From JBDRGD01 sp043818095 (GTDB lineage: Bacteria; Chloroflexota; Dehalococcoidia; Dehalococcoidales; RBG-16-60-22), in assembly GCA_043818095.1 (NCBI GenBank), contig JBDRGD010000019.1, positions 1-14,134 of the forward strand: 14,134 nucleotides of DNA. Reading direction: 5' to 3'. Positions 8,012-14,123 of this stretch are shown piece by piece. The number at the start of each line of letters is the position of its first letter. The first letter of the stretch is position 1. The position numbers and the translations under genes were made by a program. Below the pieces are notes generated by a model that did no database searches, was not told where the DNA came from, and saw only the letters and a program-made list of their open reading frames with translations.

Positions 8012-8035
8012 ACCCGGTTGTTACCGGGTGTTTTT
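8012..8035 (+). terminator. Intrinsic terminator after cvpA
   Basis: Perfect 7-bp stem ACCCGGT (8012-8018) / ACCGGGT (8023-8029) with a TGTT loop, followed by a T-run at 8031-8035. It ends the + strand export operon. On the - strand no T-run follows the stem, so it acts in one direction only. Confidence 0.85.
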
Positions 8036-8059
8036 CCGATTTTACCTGAAGCCGGAGCG

Positions 8060-8326
8060 TCAGGAAGTAGCCGGAGTCTCTCCCGGGTGCAGCTTTTTCC
8101 ACTTTTCCAGCAGGGCTTCCCGGGCCTCTTTGTGATCGGGGTCGAGCTGGCAGGCATCAACCGGGCAAATCTCTACGCACTTGGAAGAGTCGAAGGCGCC
8201 CACGCACTCGGTACACTTGGCCGGGTCAATGACGTAGATTGTCTCACCCTCGGTGATGGCCGTATTGGGGCACTCCGGCTCACACGCTCCGCAGCTGATG
8301 CATTCGTCAGTAATCTTGTACGCCAT
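8060..8326 (-). CDS. 2[4Fe-4S] ferredoxin (Allochromatium/YfhL type)
   Basis: Small soluble electron carrier of 88 residues with two cubane clusters. The first site is C9-x2-C12-x2-C15-x3-C19-P. The second is C38-x2-C41-x8-C50-x3-C54-P, where the eight-residue spacing (CTECVGAFDSSKC) is the hallmark insertion of the Allochromatium vinosum/YfhL-type ferredoxins, as is the helical C-terminal tail after residue 60. An extra cysteine (C59) follows the last cluster ligand, similar to the family pattern CPVD-C. A strong ribosome site GAGGAGG (8340-8334) precedes the ATG. It lies 49 bp downstream of coaD with no terminator between, so it is probably the last gene of rsmD-coaD-fdx. Its redox partner is not evident here. 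Confidence 0.95.
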   Translation of the reverse strand: MAYKITDECISCGACEPECPNTAITEGETIYVIDPAKCTECVGAFDSSKCVEICPVDACQLDPDHKEAREALLEKWKKLHPGETPATS

Positions 8327-8375
8327 TTCTTTACCTCCTCTTTTTCTGAATTATCGGGACGTACGCTGACGGTAT

Positions 8376-8867
8376 TTACGATTTCGGTTTCCTGTTCACC
8401 TTCTTCTGGATAGCCTCGGCGACGGGCGCCGGCACCAGGTTGGCGATGTTCCCCCCCAGCCCCGCCACCTCTTTCAGCAGGCTGGAACTGAGAAACTGAT
8501 ACTCCTGGCTCGCCATGAAGCAGACCAGCTCCAGGTCCGGGTCCAGCTTCTTGTTCATCATCGCCATTTCAAATTCCCACTCGAAGTCGGCGCTCATGCG
8601 CAGGCCGCGAATCAGCGTCTTGGCTTTCATCTCCCGCGCGAAGTACACCACCAGACCGCCGAAATCCGTGACCTCTACGTTGGGCAGATGCTTTACGGAC
8701 CGCGCCGCCAGGTCCACCCTCTCCTCAGTGGTGAAAAAAAGTTTCTTCGTCGGAGTAGCGTAGATGGCGATAATCAGCCTCTCAAAAAGCTTGGAAGCCC
8801 TCTGAACGATATCCAGGTGGCCGTTGGTAATGGGGTCAAAAGACCCCGGGTATAAGGCGACCGTCAA
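8376..8867 (-). CDS. coaD: Phosphopantetheine adenylyltransferase
   Basis: Transfers AMP from ATP to 4'-phosphopantetheine to form dephospho-CoA, the fourth step of coenzyme A synthesis, in the cytoplasm. The 163 residues match the usual length for this hexameric nucleotidyltransferase. Visible signatures are YPGSFDPITNGH at residues 6-17 (the nucleotidyltransferase TxGH motif is T14-H17), LIRGLRMSADFEWEFEMA in the middle, and EYQFLSSSLLKEVA near the C-terminus (equivalent of the ISST motif). The start is a TTG at 8867 with a good AGGAGG site 7 nt upstream, inside the end of rsmD. The TTG overlaps the rsmD TGA (TTGA), pointing to translational coupling. Confidence 0.97.
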   Translation of the reverse strand: MTVALYPGSFDPITNGHLDIVQRASKLFERLIIAIYATPTKKLFFTTEERVDLAARSVKHLPNVEVTDFGGLVVYFAREMKAKTLIRGLRMSADFEWEFEMAMMNKKLDPDLELVCFMASQEYQFLSSSLLKEVAGLGGNIANLVPAPVAEAIQKKVNRKPKS

Positions 8868-9418
8868 GAGACCGCCTCCTTTCTGTAAATCGCGATACAG
8901 CTATCCCCGTGCCGGTGCTCTTTAACGAGATTTAATGTAGCATAAGTAGCGTTCAAGGGCAAGTGCGGCGAGTGAGTCACCACGACCACGGAATCATCGC
9001 CGACCAGCCGGGAATTTCCCAGCTTCGTGATAACATCACCTATTGTCGTGTCCGGATAAGGCGGGTCCATGAGGACGATATCATACTCCCCGTCCAGAAA
9101 GTTAAGGGCTTTGGTAACGTTACAGCAGTGAAGATGCGCCCGCTCGGCAAGTTTCGTCTTTTCCAGGTTTTCCCGGATGACGTTGCAGCAGCGCGGTTCC
9201 CGCTCCACGAAGTCCACGGACCCGGCGCCGCGGCTGAGCGCCTCAATCCCCAGTGCACCACTCCCGGAATACATGTCAAGGACCCGGTCCCAGCTATCCG
9301 CCATCGTAGCCAAAATTGAAAAAATCGCTCCTTTCACCAGGTCTGTTGCCGGGCGCGTGGCCGTGCCCTTGGGGAATTTCAGGTGGCTACCTTTAGCCGT
9401 ACCGGCAATTACTCGCAT
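8864..9418 (-). CDS. rsmD: 16S rRNA m2G966 methyltransferase
   Basis: Methylates N2 of G966 of 16S rRNA using S-adenosylmethionine, during ribosome assembly. The 184-residue protein shows the RsmD pattern in order: N-terminal MRVIAGTAKGSHL, RPATDLVKGAIFSIL at residues 22-36, the SAM-binding loop DMYSGSGALGIEALSRGA starting at 48, and the catalytic DPPY at 118-121. It starts at ATG 9418, about 16 nt from the predicted transcription start, with only a weak purine-rich ribosome site (GAAGAA). It overlaps coaD by 4 nt; an rsmD-coaD pair is common in bacteria, which supports both calls. Confidence 0.95.
   Translation of the reverse strand: MRVIAGTAKGSHLKFPKGTATRPATDLVKGAIFSILATMADSWDRVLDMYSGSGALGIEALSRGAGSVDFVEREPRCCNVIRENLEKTKLAERAHLHCCNVTKALNFLDGEYDIVLMDPPYPDTTIGDVITKLGNSRLVGDDSVVVVTHSPHLPLNATYATLNLVKEHRHGDSCIAIYRKEAVS
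8875..8880 (-). promoter_or_regulatory. Ribosome binding site supporting the coaD TTG start
   Basis: AGGAGG on the - strand, 7 nt before TTG 8867. It supports the rare start codon, which also places the conserved YPGSFDP motif at the expected N-terminal distance. Confidence 0.8.
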
Positions 9419-9440
9419 TCTTCACAAGGACAACAGTAAT

Positions 9441-9469
9441 AGCATATACACTCGTCGGAAAATTGTCAA
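9441..9469 (-). promoter_or_regulatory. Sigma-70 promoter of rsmD-coaD-ferredoxin
   Basis: On the - strand: perfect -35 TTGACA (9469-9464), 17-bp spacer, -10 TATGCT (9446-9441, four of six consensus bases). The expected start is near 9434, leaving a leader of about 16 nt. It sits just past the terminator of the upstream division operon, as expected for an independent unit. Confidence 0.75.
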
Positions 9470-9504
9470 CTTCCCGGGCACCCCGTTCCCTGAGGCGCGG
9501 TAAC

Positions 9505-9537
9505 AAAAAGGCTGCGGGCATAAGTAGCCGCAGCCTT
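9505..9537 (-). terminator. Strong intrinsic terminator of the mraZ-ftsZ operon
   Basis: Perfect 10-bp stem: AAGGCTGCGG (9508-9517) and CCGCAGCCTT (9528-9537) with a 10-nt loop. On the - strand it runs into five T (9509-9505). It lies 30 bp after the stop of the small zinc-ribbon ORF, supporting that ORF as the operon's last gene. Confidence 0.92.
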
Positions 9538-9567
9538 CCGTATAGACCATCGGTTCCCGCCGCTGTA

Positions 9568-9777
9568 TTACGGCGCCGGCGGGTCAGCCCAGGGCGCCAC
9601 CGCACGGTACAGACCGCAGCACTGGCAGCGCCGGTACTTCGGGGAAATCGGGTAAAAACCCGGTTTCCCGCAGCACGGACAGACCTCCGCCGCACGCGCC
9701 GCCGGGTAGGGCGTCTTCCGCCTGTCCCGGACAGCGGCTCTCGTCAGCACGCTCAATCCTTCTCGCAGACTCACCAC
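9568..9777 (-). CDS. Small zinc-ribbon protein, function unknown
   Basis: A 69-residue ORF from GTG 9777, between ftsZ and the operon terminator. It holds two CxxC knuckles, C33-x2-C36 (CPCCGKPGFYP) and C51-x2-C54 (RRCQCCGLYR), separated by 14 residues. That is the layout of a rubredoxin/zinc-ribbon fold binding one metal. The first 30 residues are basic and the tail is proline-rich. The start is uncertain: GTG 9777 and GTG 9774 have GGGGGA almost touching, whereas GTG 9750 has AGAAGGA 6 nt upstream and would give 60 residues. I do not recognise a named family. Its position suggests co-expression with ftsZ, possibly as a nucleic-acid- or protein-binding accessory (inference). The paired CxxC motifs and the adjacent terminator argue against a chance ORF. 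Confidence 0.65.
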   Translation of the reverse strand: MVSLREGLSVLTRAAVRDRRKTPYPAARAAEVCPCCGKPGFYPISPKYRRCQCCGLYRAVAPWADPPAP

Positions 9778-9820
9778 TCCCCCATCAGGGGCCGGGGTCC
9801 CCGCGTTATATGCTCAAATA

Positions 9821-10987
9821 CTAGAACAGTGTCGTCTGTTTCGTTGGTCTCGTTTGCCTCACCGGAGCCGGCGGCTTTGCCATCGTCTTCATGGACTGGG
9901 TGATTGCCTGCCGCCGGTGGCTGTAGATAGGCCGGCGCAGGAATGAAGGTACGTCCAGGTCTTCTTCGCTGCCCTTCAGCCCGCGGAGGAGCGTAGTCAG
10001 CTCGTCCTCCTCATCACTGCTGCCGTCGGGCGACAGTTTCGCCGAGAAACCGGTGGCCACCAGGGTAATACTAATGTCGTTCTCCATCGTCGGGTTGTGC
10101 GCTACACCGAAGATGATGTTCGCATCCGGGTCCACCGCCTGCTTGATGACTTCCGCCGCCTGGTTGACCTCGAACAGGGTGAGGTTGCTGCCGCCGACGA
10201 CGTTGAAGAGGACCGCCTTGGAGCCCTCGATGGAAACGTCCAGCAGCGGGCTGGCCAGAGCCTCTTTCGCCGCGTCGATAGCCCGGTTCTGCCCGGTGCC
10301 GTGGCCGATGGACATCCAGGCGGGCCCGGCGTCCTTCATGATCGCTTTCACGTCCGCGAAGTCCAGGTTAATCATGCCGGGGACGGTAATTACCTCGGCA
10401 ATTGCCTGGACGCCGTGGCGCAGGACATCATCCGCCATCTTGAAGGCGCTGTCCACGCCCGTTTTCTGGTCGCAGAGAGTCAGCAGCCGGTCGTTGGGGA
10501 TGATAATCAGGGTATCGACCTTGCCCAGCAGGCGGGCGATGCCCTCGTCGGCCACCTGGGTGCGGTGCGACCCTTCAAAAGCGAAGGGCTTGGTCACTAC
10601 CGCGATGGTCAGGGCGCCGCTCTGCTTGGCGGTCTCCGCCACCACGGGCGCCGCGCCGGTACCGGTGCCGCCCCCCATGCCGGCGGTCACGAACACCATG
10701 TCCGCCCCGGAGACAAGCTCCTTCAACTCGTCGCGGGTTTCTTCCGCCGCTTTCTGCCCCAGGTTATGGTCGCCACCCACGCCAAGCCCGCGCGTCAGCT
10801 TTTCCCCCAGCTGGACGCGGACGGGCGCCTCACAGATTGCCAGGGCCTGGGCATCCGTATTCATGGCGATAAATTCCACCCCCTGGATGTCCTCCATCAC
10901 CATACGGGTAACGGCATTGCTGCCGCCGCCACCCAGACCAATGACCTTAATTTTAGCCGGATTCGCTACAAAACTTGATTTTGCCAT
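9821..10987 (-). CDS. ftsZ: Cell division GTPase FtsZ
   Basis: Tubulin-like GTPase that polymerises at mid-cell to form the division ring. Of 388 residues, the N-terminal GTPase domain shows IGLGGGGSNAV at 16-26, the tubulin signature GGGTGTG at 105-111, NTDAQAL at 43-49 and PNDRLL at 164-169. The T7 loop NLDFAD (N207, D209, D212) provides catalytic residues to the next subunit. The second domain runs to about 315. The conserved FtsA-binding peptide, here DLDVPSFLRRP, is at 343-353, after a short acidic linker and followed by a basic tail of 35 residues rather than lying at the very end. A strong AAAGGAGGAG site precedes the ATG. The gene is 34 bp after ftsA in the same operon. Confidence 0.98.
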   Translation of the reverse strand: MAKSSFVANPAKIKVIGLGGGGSNAVTRMVMEDIQGVEFIAMNTDAQALAICEAPVRVQLGEKLTRGLGVGGDHNLGQKAAEETRDELKELVSGADMVFVTAGMGGGTGTGAAPVVAETAKQSGALTIAVVTKPFAFEGSHRTQVADEGIARLLGKVDTLIIIPNDRLLTLCDQKTGVDSAFKMADDVLRHGVQAIAEVITVPGMINLDFADVKAIMKDAGPAWMSIGHGTGQNRAIDAAKEALASPLLDVSIEGSKAVLFNVVGGSNLTLFEVNQAAEVIKQAVDPDANIIFGVAHNPTMENDISITLVATGFSAKLSPDGSSDEEDELTTLLRGLKGSEEDLDVPSFLRRPIYSHRRQAITQSMKTMAKPPAPVRQTRPTKQTTLF

Positions 10988-11021
10988 CGCCTCCTCCTTT
11001 CGTATTCAAAACCTTATGAAA

Positions 11022-12236
11022 TTACCGGAACAACTTGCGGATACGCACGGCCAGCCGCTGCAGGGTAGCCCCCAGCCGCATGGTCTGCCAGGCCTGGGAA
11101 CCCTCGTGCTTGGCGCCCCAGAGAATCAGGCCCACGCTGGTGGCGTATGCCGGGTCGCGCAGCACATCAGCAATGCCATGCATATCCGTGGGGGTGCCGA
11201 TTCTCACCGGCATGTGGATGACATCCCGGCCCAGCGCCGCCAGACCGGAAAGGTTGGAACTGCCGCCGGTAAGCACCAGTCCCGCCGGGACCAGTGACTC
11301 ATAATCGGCATTCGGCATTTCCAGGACGATAAGCTTCATGATTTCCTCGATGCGCGCCCGGATAATGTCACAGAGGTCCTGATAGGAAACGCCGTGACCG
11401 TCCTGGGCCAGCGCCGACGGCGTATTGTCCTTGCCTTCGTACACCGGCATCACGCTGCCGTACTTTTTCTTCATCTGCTCGGCAACGTCAAAGGGCAGCC
11501 CCAGGCCGATGGCGACGTCCCGGGTCAGCTGGTAGCCGGCAACAGGAAGGATGGAGGTGTGCCAGATACTGCCGTCCTTGAAAATCGCCACGTCGGTGGT
11601 GCCTCCGCCGATATCCGCGAGGATGACCCCCACCTGCTTTTCGTCCTCCGTCAGTACCGCCTCGCTGCTCGCCAGCGGCTCAAGGACAAGGTCCTCGATG
11701 TCGATACCGACGCTGCGGATGCACTTGATAAGGTTCTGGATGGAGGTAACGGCCGCGGTAATGACATGGGTTTCCACGTCCAGGCGGAAACCATGCATCC
11801 CTACCGGATTGGCAATGCCCATCTGGCCGTCTACTGCGTAGTTCCGCGGGATGACGTGCAGCAGCCGGCGGTCACTGGGGACTTTCAGGCTCTGCGCTGC
11901 GGACAGCACCCTCTTCAGGTCATCCGGGCGGACCACCCGGTCATTGCGGGTGATGGCGATGACACCCCGGTTATTCAATGAGGTAACATGCCGCCCGGTG
12001 ACGCCAACATATGCCGAGTCCACCCGGCAGTTGCTGGCCTGCTCCGCCTTTTTGACGGACTCACGGATTGATTCCCTGGCTTCACCGATGTTCACCACCA
12101 GGCCCTTGTGCAGCCCCCTGGACGGGGCAATGCCCACACCAAGGACCCTGAGCCCGCTCTCATCAGAGTCGGCGATGATAGTGCAAATCTTGGTGGTGCC
12201 TACATCAATTGAAGCTAATACATCTCGCTTTGTCAT
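11022..12236 (-). CDS. ftsA: Cell division protein FtsA
   Basis: Actin-like ATPase that tethers FtsZ filaments to the membrane. The 404 residues include phosphate-1 motif DVGTTK at 11-16, the SHS2 (1C) insertion roughly 85-160, phosphate-2 ADIGGGTTDVAIF at 207-219, adenosine motif VLTGGSSNLSGL at 321-332, and a basic amphipathic C-terminal helix (LQRLAVRIRKLFR, 392-404) that should act as the membrane anchor. All functional parts appear intact. A strong AAGGAGGG site precedes ATG 12236. An 85-bp gap separates it from rsmH; I see no promoter or gene there, and this is where ftsL, ftsI, mur genes and ftsQ would lie in walled bacteria. Confidence 0.97.
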   Translation of the reverse strand: MTKRDVLASIDVGTTKICTIIADSDESGLRVLGVGIAPSRGLHKGLVVNIGEARESIRESVKKAEQASNCRVDSAYVGVTGRHVTSLNNRGVIAITRNDRVVRPDDLKRVLSAAQSLKVPSDRRLLHVIPRNYAVDGQMGIANPVGMHGFRLDVETHVITAAVTSIQNLIKCIRSVGIDIEDLVLEPLASSEAVLTEDEKQVGVILADIGGGTTDVAIFKDGSIWHTSILPVAGYQLTRDVAIGLGLPFDVAEQMKKKYGSVMPVYEGKDNTPSALAQDGHGVSYQDLCDIIRARIEEIMKLIVLEMPNADYESLVPAGLVLTGGSSNLSGLAALGRDVIHMPVRIGTPTDMHGIADVLRDPAYATSVGLILWGAKHEGSQAWQTMRLGATLQRLAVRIRKLFR

Positions 12237-12321
12237 CTGCCCTCCTTTGTTGGTGTTCTTTGTTTCCGATATTTCAGATGCCCGTTCACATCGAATTGCC
12301 CTCCCAAACCGGTGGAACCAC

Positions 12322-13353
12322 TCAGGCCAGAGCGAAGACCATGCGCAGCTTCTTAATCAGCGCCGGTCTCCGCCATCCCCGGCTACCCGCTATCACCGTG
12401 GACAGGACCTCGGCAGGTTCCTGAGGCAGGGTAATCCGCTCGGCGGCCCGTAAACGGGCGCTACGGCTGCGGGGATTGCGGGATACCTCTTCTGCCGCAG
12501 GAGTAATCACTTTCCGATTGATTAGCTTTATCACGGGCGTGTGCCCGCAGTTGCAGACGAGAGCTCCCGGCGGACAGATGCAGCCCCGGGCTTCACGCTG
12601 CAAAAACCGCTTGACGATGCGGTCTTCCAGGGAATGATAGCTGATGACCACCAGCCTGCCCCCGAAACCGAGCAGCGCCAGCGCCTGCCGCAGGGTGGCT
12701 TCCAGATTCTCCATCTCCTGGTTCACCACAATGCGGAGGGCCTGGAAGGTCTTGGTGGCGGGGTGAATCTTGCCCTTCCGCACGACTACCGCCCGCTCAA
12801 TCACGCGCACCAGGTGCCGGGACGTCCTGATGGGGCGCTCGCGGACAATGTAGCGGGCTATCCGCCGGCTGTACCCTTCCTCACCGTAGGTGTGGATAAG
12901 GTCCGCCAGCGCCGCTTCCGAATATTCGTTGACGATGTCCGCGGCGGTTAGCTCCTGGCCGGGATTCAGGCGCATATCCAGGGGCGCGTCATGCTGAAAG
13001 CTGAAACCACGCCCGTCGCCGTTCAACTGCATAGAGGAGAGGCCCAGGTCCAGAAGAATACCGTGCACCGGGAAAAAATCGTACCTGATGCAGATTGACT
13101 GGAGATGAACGAAGTTATCGTTTATCAGCAGCATGGAGTCCCGGTGGGGCGCCAGTCTCGCCGTGGCGACATCGATTGCCTTCGGGTCGGCATCGATGCC
13201 CAGGAGCTGTCCCCCCGGGAAGCTGTCCCGCAAAATCGCCTCGGCATGTCCCCCGCCGCCCAGGGTGCAATCGATGTAACGGCCTCCGGGCTGGACCGCC
13301 AGGGCTCTGACAGTTTCTTCAAGCAGAACCGGTGTGTGGCCGGTGCTCGGCAT
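12322..13353 (-). CDS. rsmH: 16S rRNA m4C1402 methyltransferase (MraW)
   Basis: S-adenosylmethionine-dependent N4-methylation of C1402 in the ribosomal P site. The 343-residue protein shows HTPVLLEE at residues 6-13, DCTLGGGGHAEAIL at 28-41, DLGLSSMQLNGDGRGFSF at 102-119, HPATKTFQALRIVVNQE at 197-213, and ISYHSLEDRIVKRF at 237-250. A CxC-x6-CxC cluster (C258, C260, C267, C269) could bind metal. The usual end of the family (SRSARLRAAERI) comes at about 307, and a basic extension of about 36 residues follows. It starts 11 nt after the mraZ stop with GAGGAG as the ribosome site, the standard mraZ-rsmH arrangement. Confidence 0.97.
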   Translation of the reverse strand: MPSTGHTPVLLEETVRALAVQPGGRYIDCTLGGGGHAEAILRDSFPGGQLLGIDADPKAIDVATARLAPHRDSMLLINDNFVHLQSICIRYDFFPVHGILLDLGLSSMQLNGDGRGFSFQHDAPLDMRLNPGQELTAADIVNEYSEAALADLIHTYGEEGYSRRIARYIVRERPIRTSRHLVRVIERAVVVRKGKIHPATKTFQALRIVVNQEMENLEATLRQALALLGFGGRLVVISYHSLEDRIVKRFLQREARGCICPPGALVCNCGHTPVIKLINRKVITPAAEEVSRNPRSRSARLRAAERITLPQEPAEVLSTVIAGSRGWRRPALIKKLRMVFALA

Positions 13354-13364
13354 ACTCAGACTCC

Positions 13365-13790
13365 TCAGCGCTTCTCCAGACTCTCGATAATCTGCCAGGA
13401 CTGCTCCTGGCTGATGGCCTTCTCATCCTCCCAATCTGCTTTGTTCCAAATTTCCAGATAGGTATTCGCGCCGACGACGACGACCTCGTCGGAAATCCCG
13501 GCATGCTCGCGCAGAGGGGCCGGCAGCGCGATACGGCCCTGCCCGTCAATCAGGGTGCTGAAGGCAGTGGCGAAGATAGCCCGATTCAACCGCCGGAGTT
13601 TGCTGGGAGTCGCTGAGGTGCCGGTAAGTTCGCCGGCTAATTTCTTCCACTCGGGGAGCGGGTAAGCGGTAACGCATTTTTCAATGCCCGGGGTCAGGAC
13701 CAGTCCGTCCTTCAGGGCATTGCGGAAGCGCGGAGGGAACGGGATCCTTCCCTTCTCGTCAATCTTATAATCAAATTCCCCAAAAAACAT
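13365..13790 (-). CDS. mraZ: Transcriptional regulator MraZ
   Basis: Division-cluster regulator of 141 residues built from two AbrB-like (SpoVT/MazE-type) halves. Each carries a DxxGR motif: D11-x2-G14-R15 in DEKGRIPFPPRFR, and D82-x2-G85-R86 in DGQGRIALPAPLRE. The family forms ring-shaped oligomers that bind tandem TGG-containing repeats with a 10-bp period upstream of their own gene. Such repeats are present 13 bp upstream of this start. ATG 13790 gives the conserved N-terminus MFFGEFDYKIDEKGR. It is first in the operon mraZ-rsmH-ftsA-ftsZ, so autoregulation would also set the level of the division proteins (inference). Confidence 0.96.
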   Translation of the reverse strand: MFFGEFDYKIDEKGRIPFPPRFRNALKDGLVLTPGIEKCVTAYPLPEWKKLAGELTGTSATPSKLRRLNRAIFATAFSTLIDGQGRIALPAPLREHAGISDEVVVVGANTYLEIWNKADWEDEKAISQEQSWQIIESLEKR

Positions 13791-13802
13791 GACCGATTAC
13801 CT

Positions 13803-13842
13803 TACCACAACCTACCACTTTCTACCACTTTCAGCCATTCTA
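13803..13842 (-). repeat. MraZ box: 10-bp direct repeats
   Basis: On the - strand, GAAAGTGGTA occurs twice in exact tandem (13832-13823 and 13822-13813), followed by GGTTGTGGTA (13812-13803). A degenerate fourth unit, TAGAATGGCT (13842-13833), keeps the TGG core in phase. The 10-bp period matches the E. coli TGGGN-plus-5-nt repeats, and the AAAGTGG core matches the box described for Mollicutes MraZ. Confidence 0.85.
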
Positions 13843-13867
13843 CTACAACTATCACCCCACTTGTCAA
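13837..13867 (-). promoter_or_regulatory. Probable promoter of the mraZ operon
   Basis: Perfect -35 TTGACA (13867-13862) and -10 TAGAAT (13842-13837, five of six) on the - strand, with a long 19-bp spacer. The expected start is near 13830, inside the repeat array, so bound MraZ would block polymerase. The leader is about 40 nt and the mraZ ribosome site is weak (TAAGG). Confidence 0.62.
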
Positions 13868-14100
13868 GCCCTTTAGGCAGAAATTTTCCACGATATTCAA
13901 AGAAATTTGGGGAAATGGGGGGAAATTCACGCTTATCCGCCGCCGATAAAGCGACTTTTGGGGAAATAGTAATGGTACCAAAGGCTATCAGCCCACAGGT
14001 TTTTCCGCCCCCGGGACAGGCTTCCGCCCCACCCCACGACGCCTGTCACCCGGCGCTGTCCCTCTTCCACCCAGCCCCACCCCCCCGGGAGGGTTACCAA
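13868..14100. other. Non-coding region upstream of mraZ
   Basis: No convincing gene on either strand. It contains three copies of GGGGAAAT (13909-13916, 13919-13926, 13960-13967), an imperfect hairpin CGCTTATC/GATAAAGCG (13930-13953), and a C-rich part in which GGGACAGGC (14013-14021) can pair with GCCTGTC (14041-14047) or with CTGTCCC (14056-14062). An open + strand frame over 13789-14103 has low-complexity, non-protein-like content. Confidence 0.6.
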
Positions 14101-14123
14101 TAAAAACCCGGTTTTAAGCCGGG
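14101..14123 (-). terminator. Intrinsic terminator of an off-window - strand gene
   Basis: CCCGG (14107-14111) and CCGGG (14119-14123) form a 5-bp stem with a 7-nt loop. Read on the - strand it is followed by TTTTT (14106-14102). It probably ends a gene lying beyond the right edge, which would make the mraZ operon an independent unit. Confidence 0.65.

Noticed and set aside
7919..8413. + strand open frame spanning the cvpA end, a terminator and the ferredoxin gene
   Set aside because: It crosses an intrinsic terminator and is antisense to a clear ferredoxin with eight cluster cysteines.
10053..11297. + strand open frames across ftsZ and ftsA
   Set aside because: They are antisense shadows of two strongly conserved division genes that have strong ribosome sites.
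13803..13842. Possible short CRISPR or microsatellite from the tandem decamers
   Set aside because: The units are 10 bp with no spacers, and their place before mraZ is fully explained by a MraZ operator.
13884..13895. DnaA-box-like TTTTCCACG near the mraZ upstream region
   Set aside because: Only seven of nine bases fit TTATCCACA, there is a single copy, and no dnaA, dnaN or AT-rich unwinding region is nearby.
13789..14103. + strand open frame of 104 codons starting opposite the mraZ start codon
   Set aside because: Its first part reads through the MraZ repeats and promoter, composition is unlike a protein, and there is no ribosome site.
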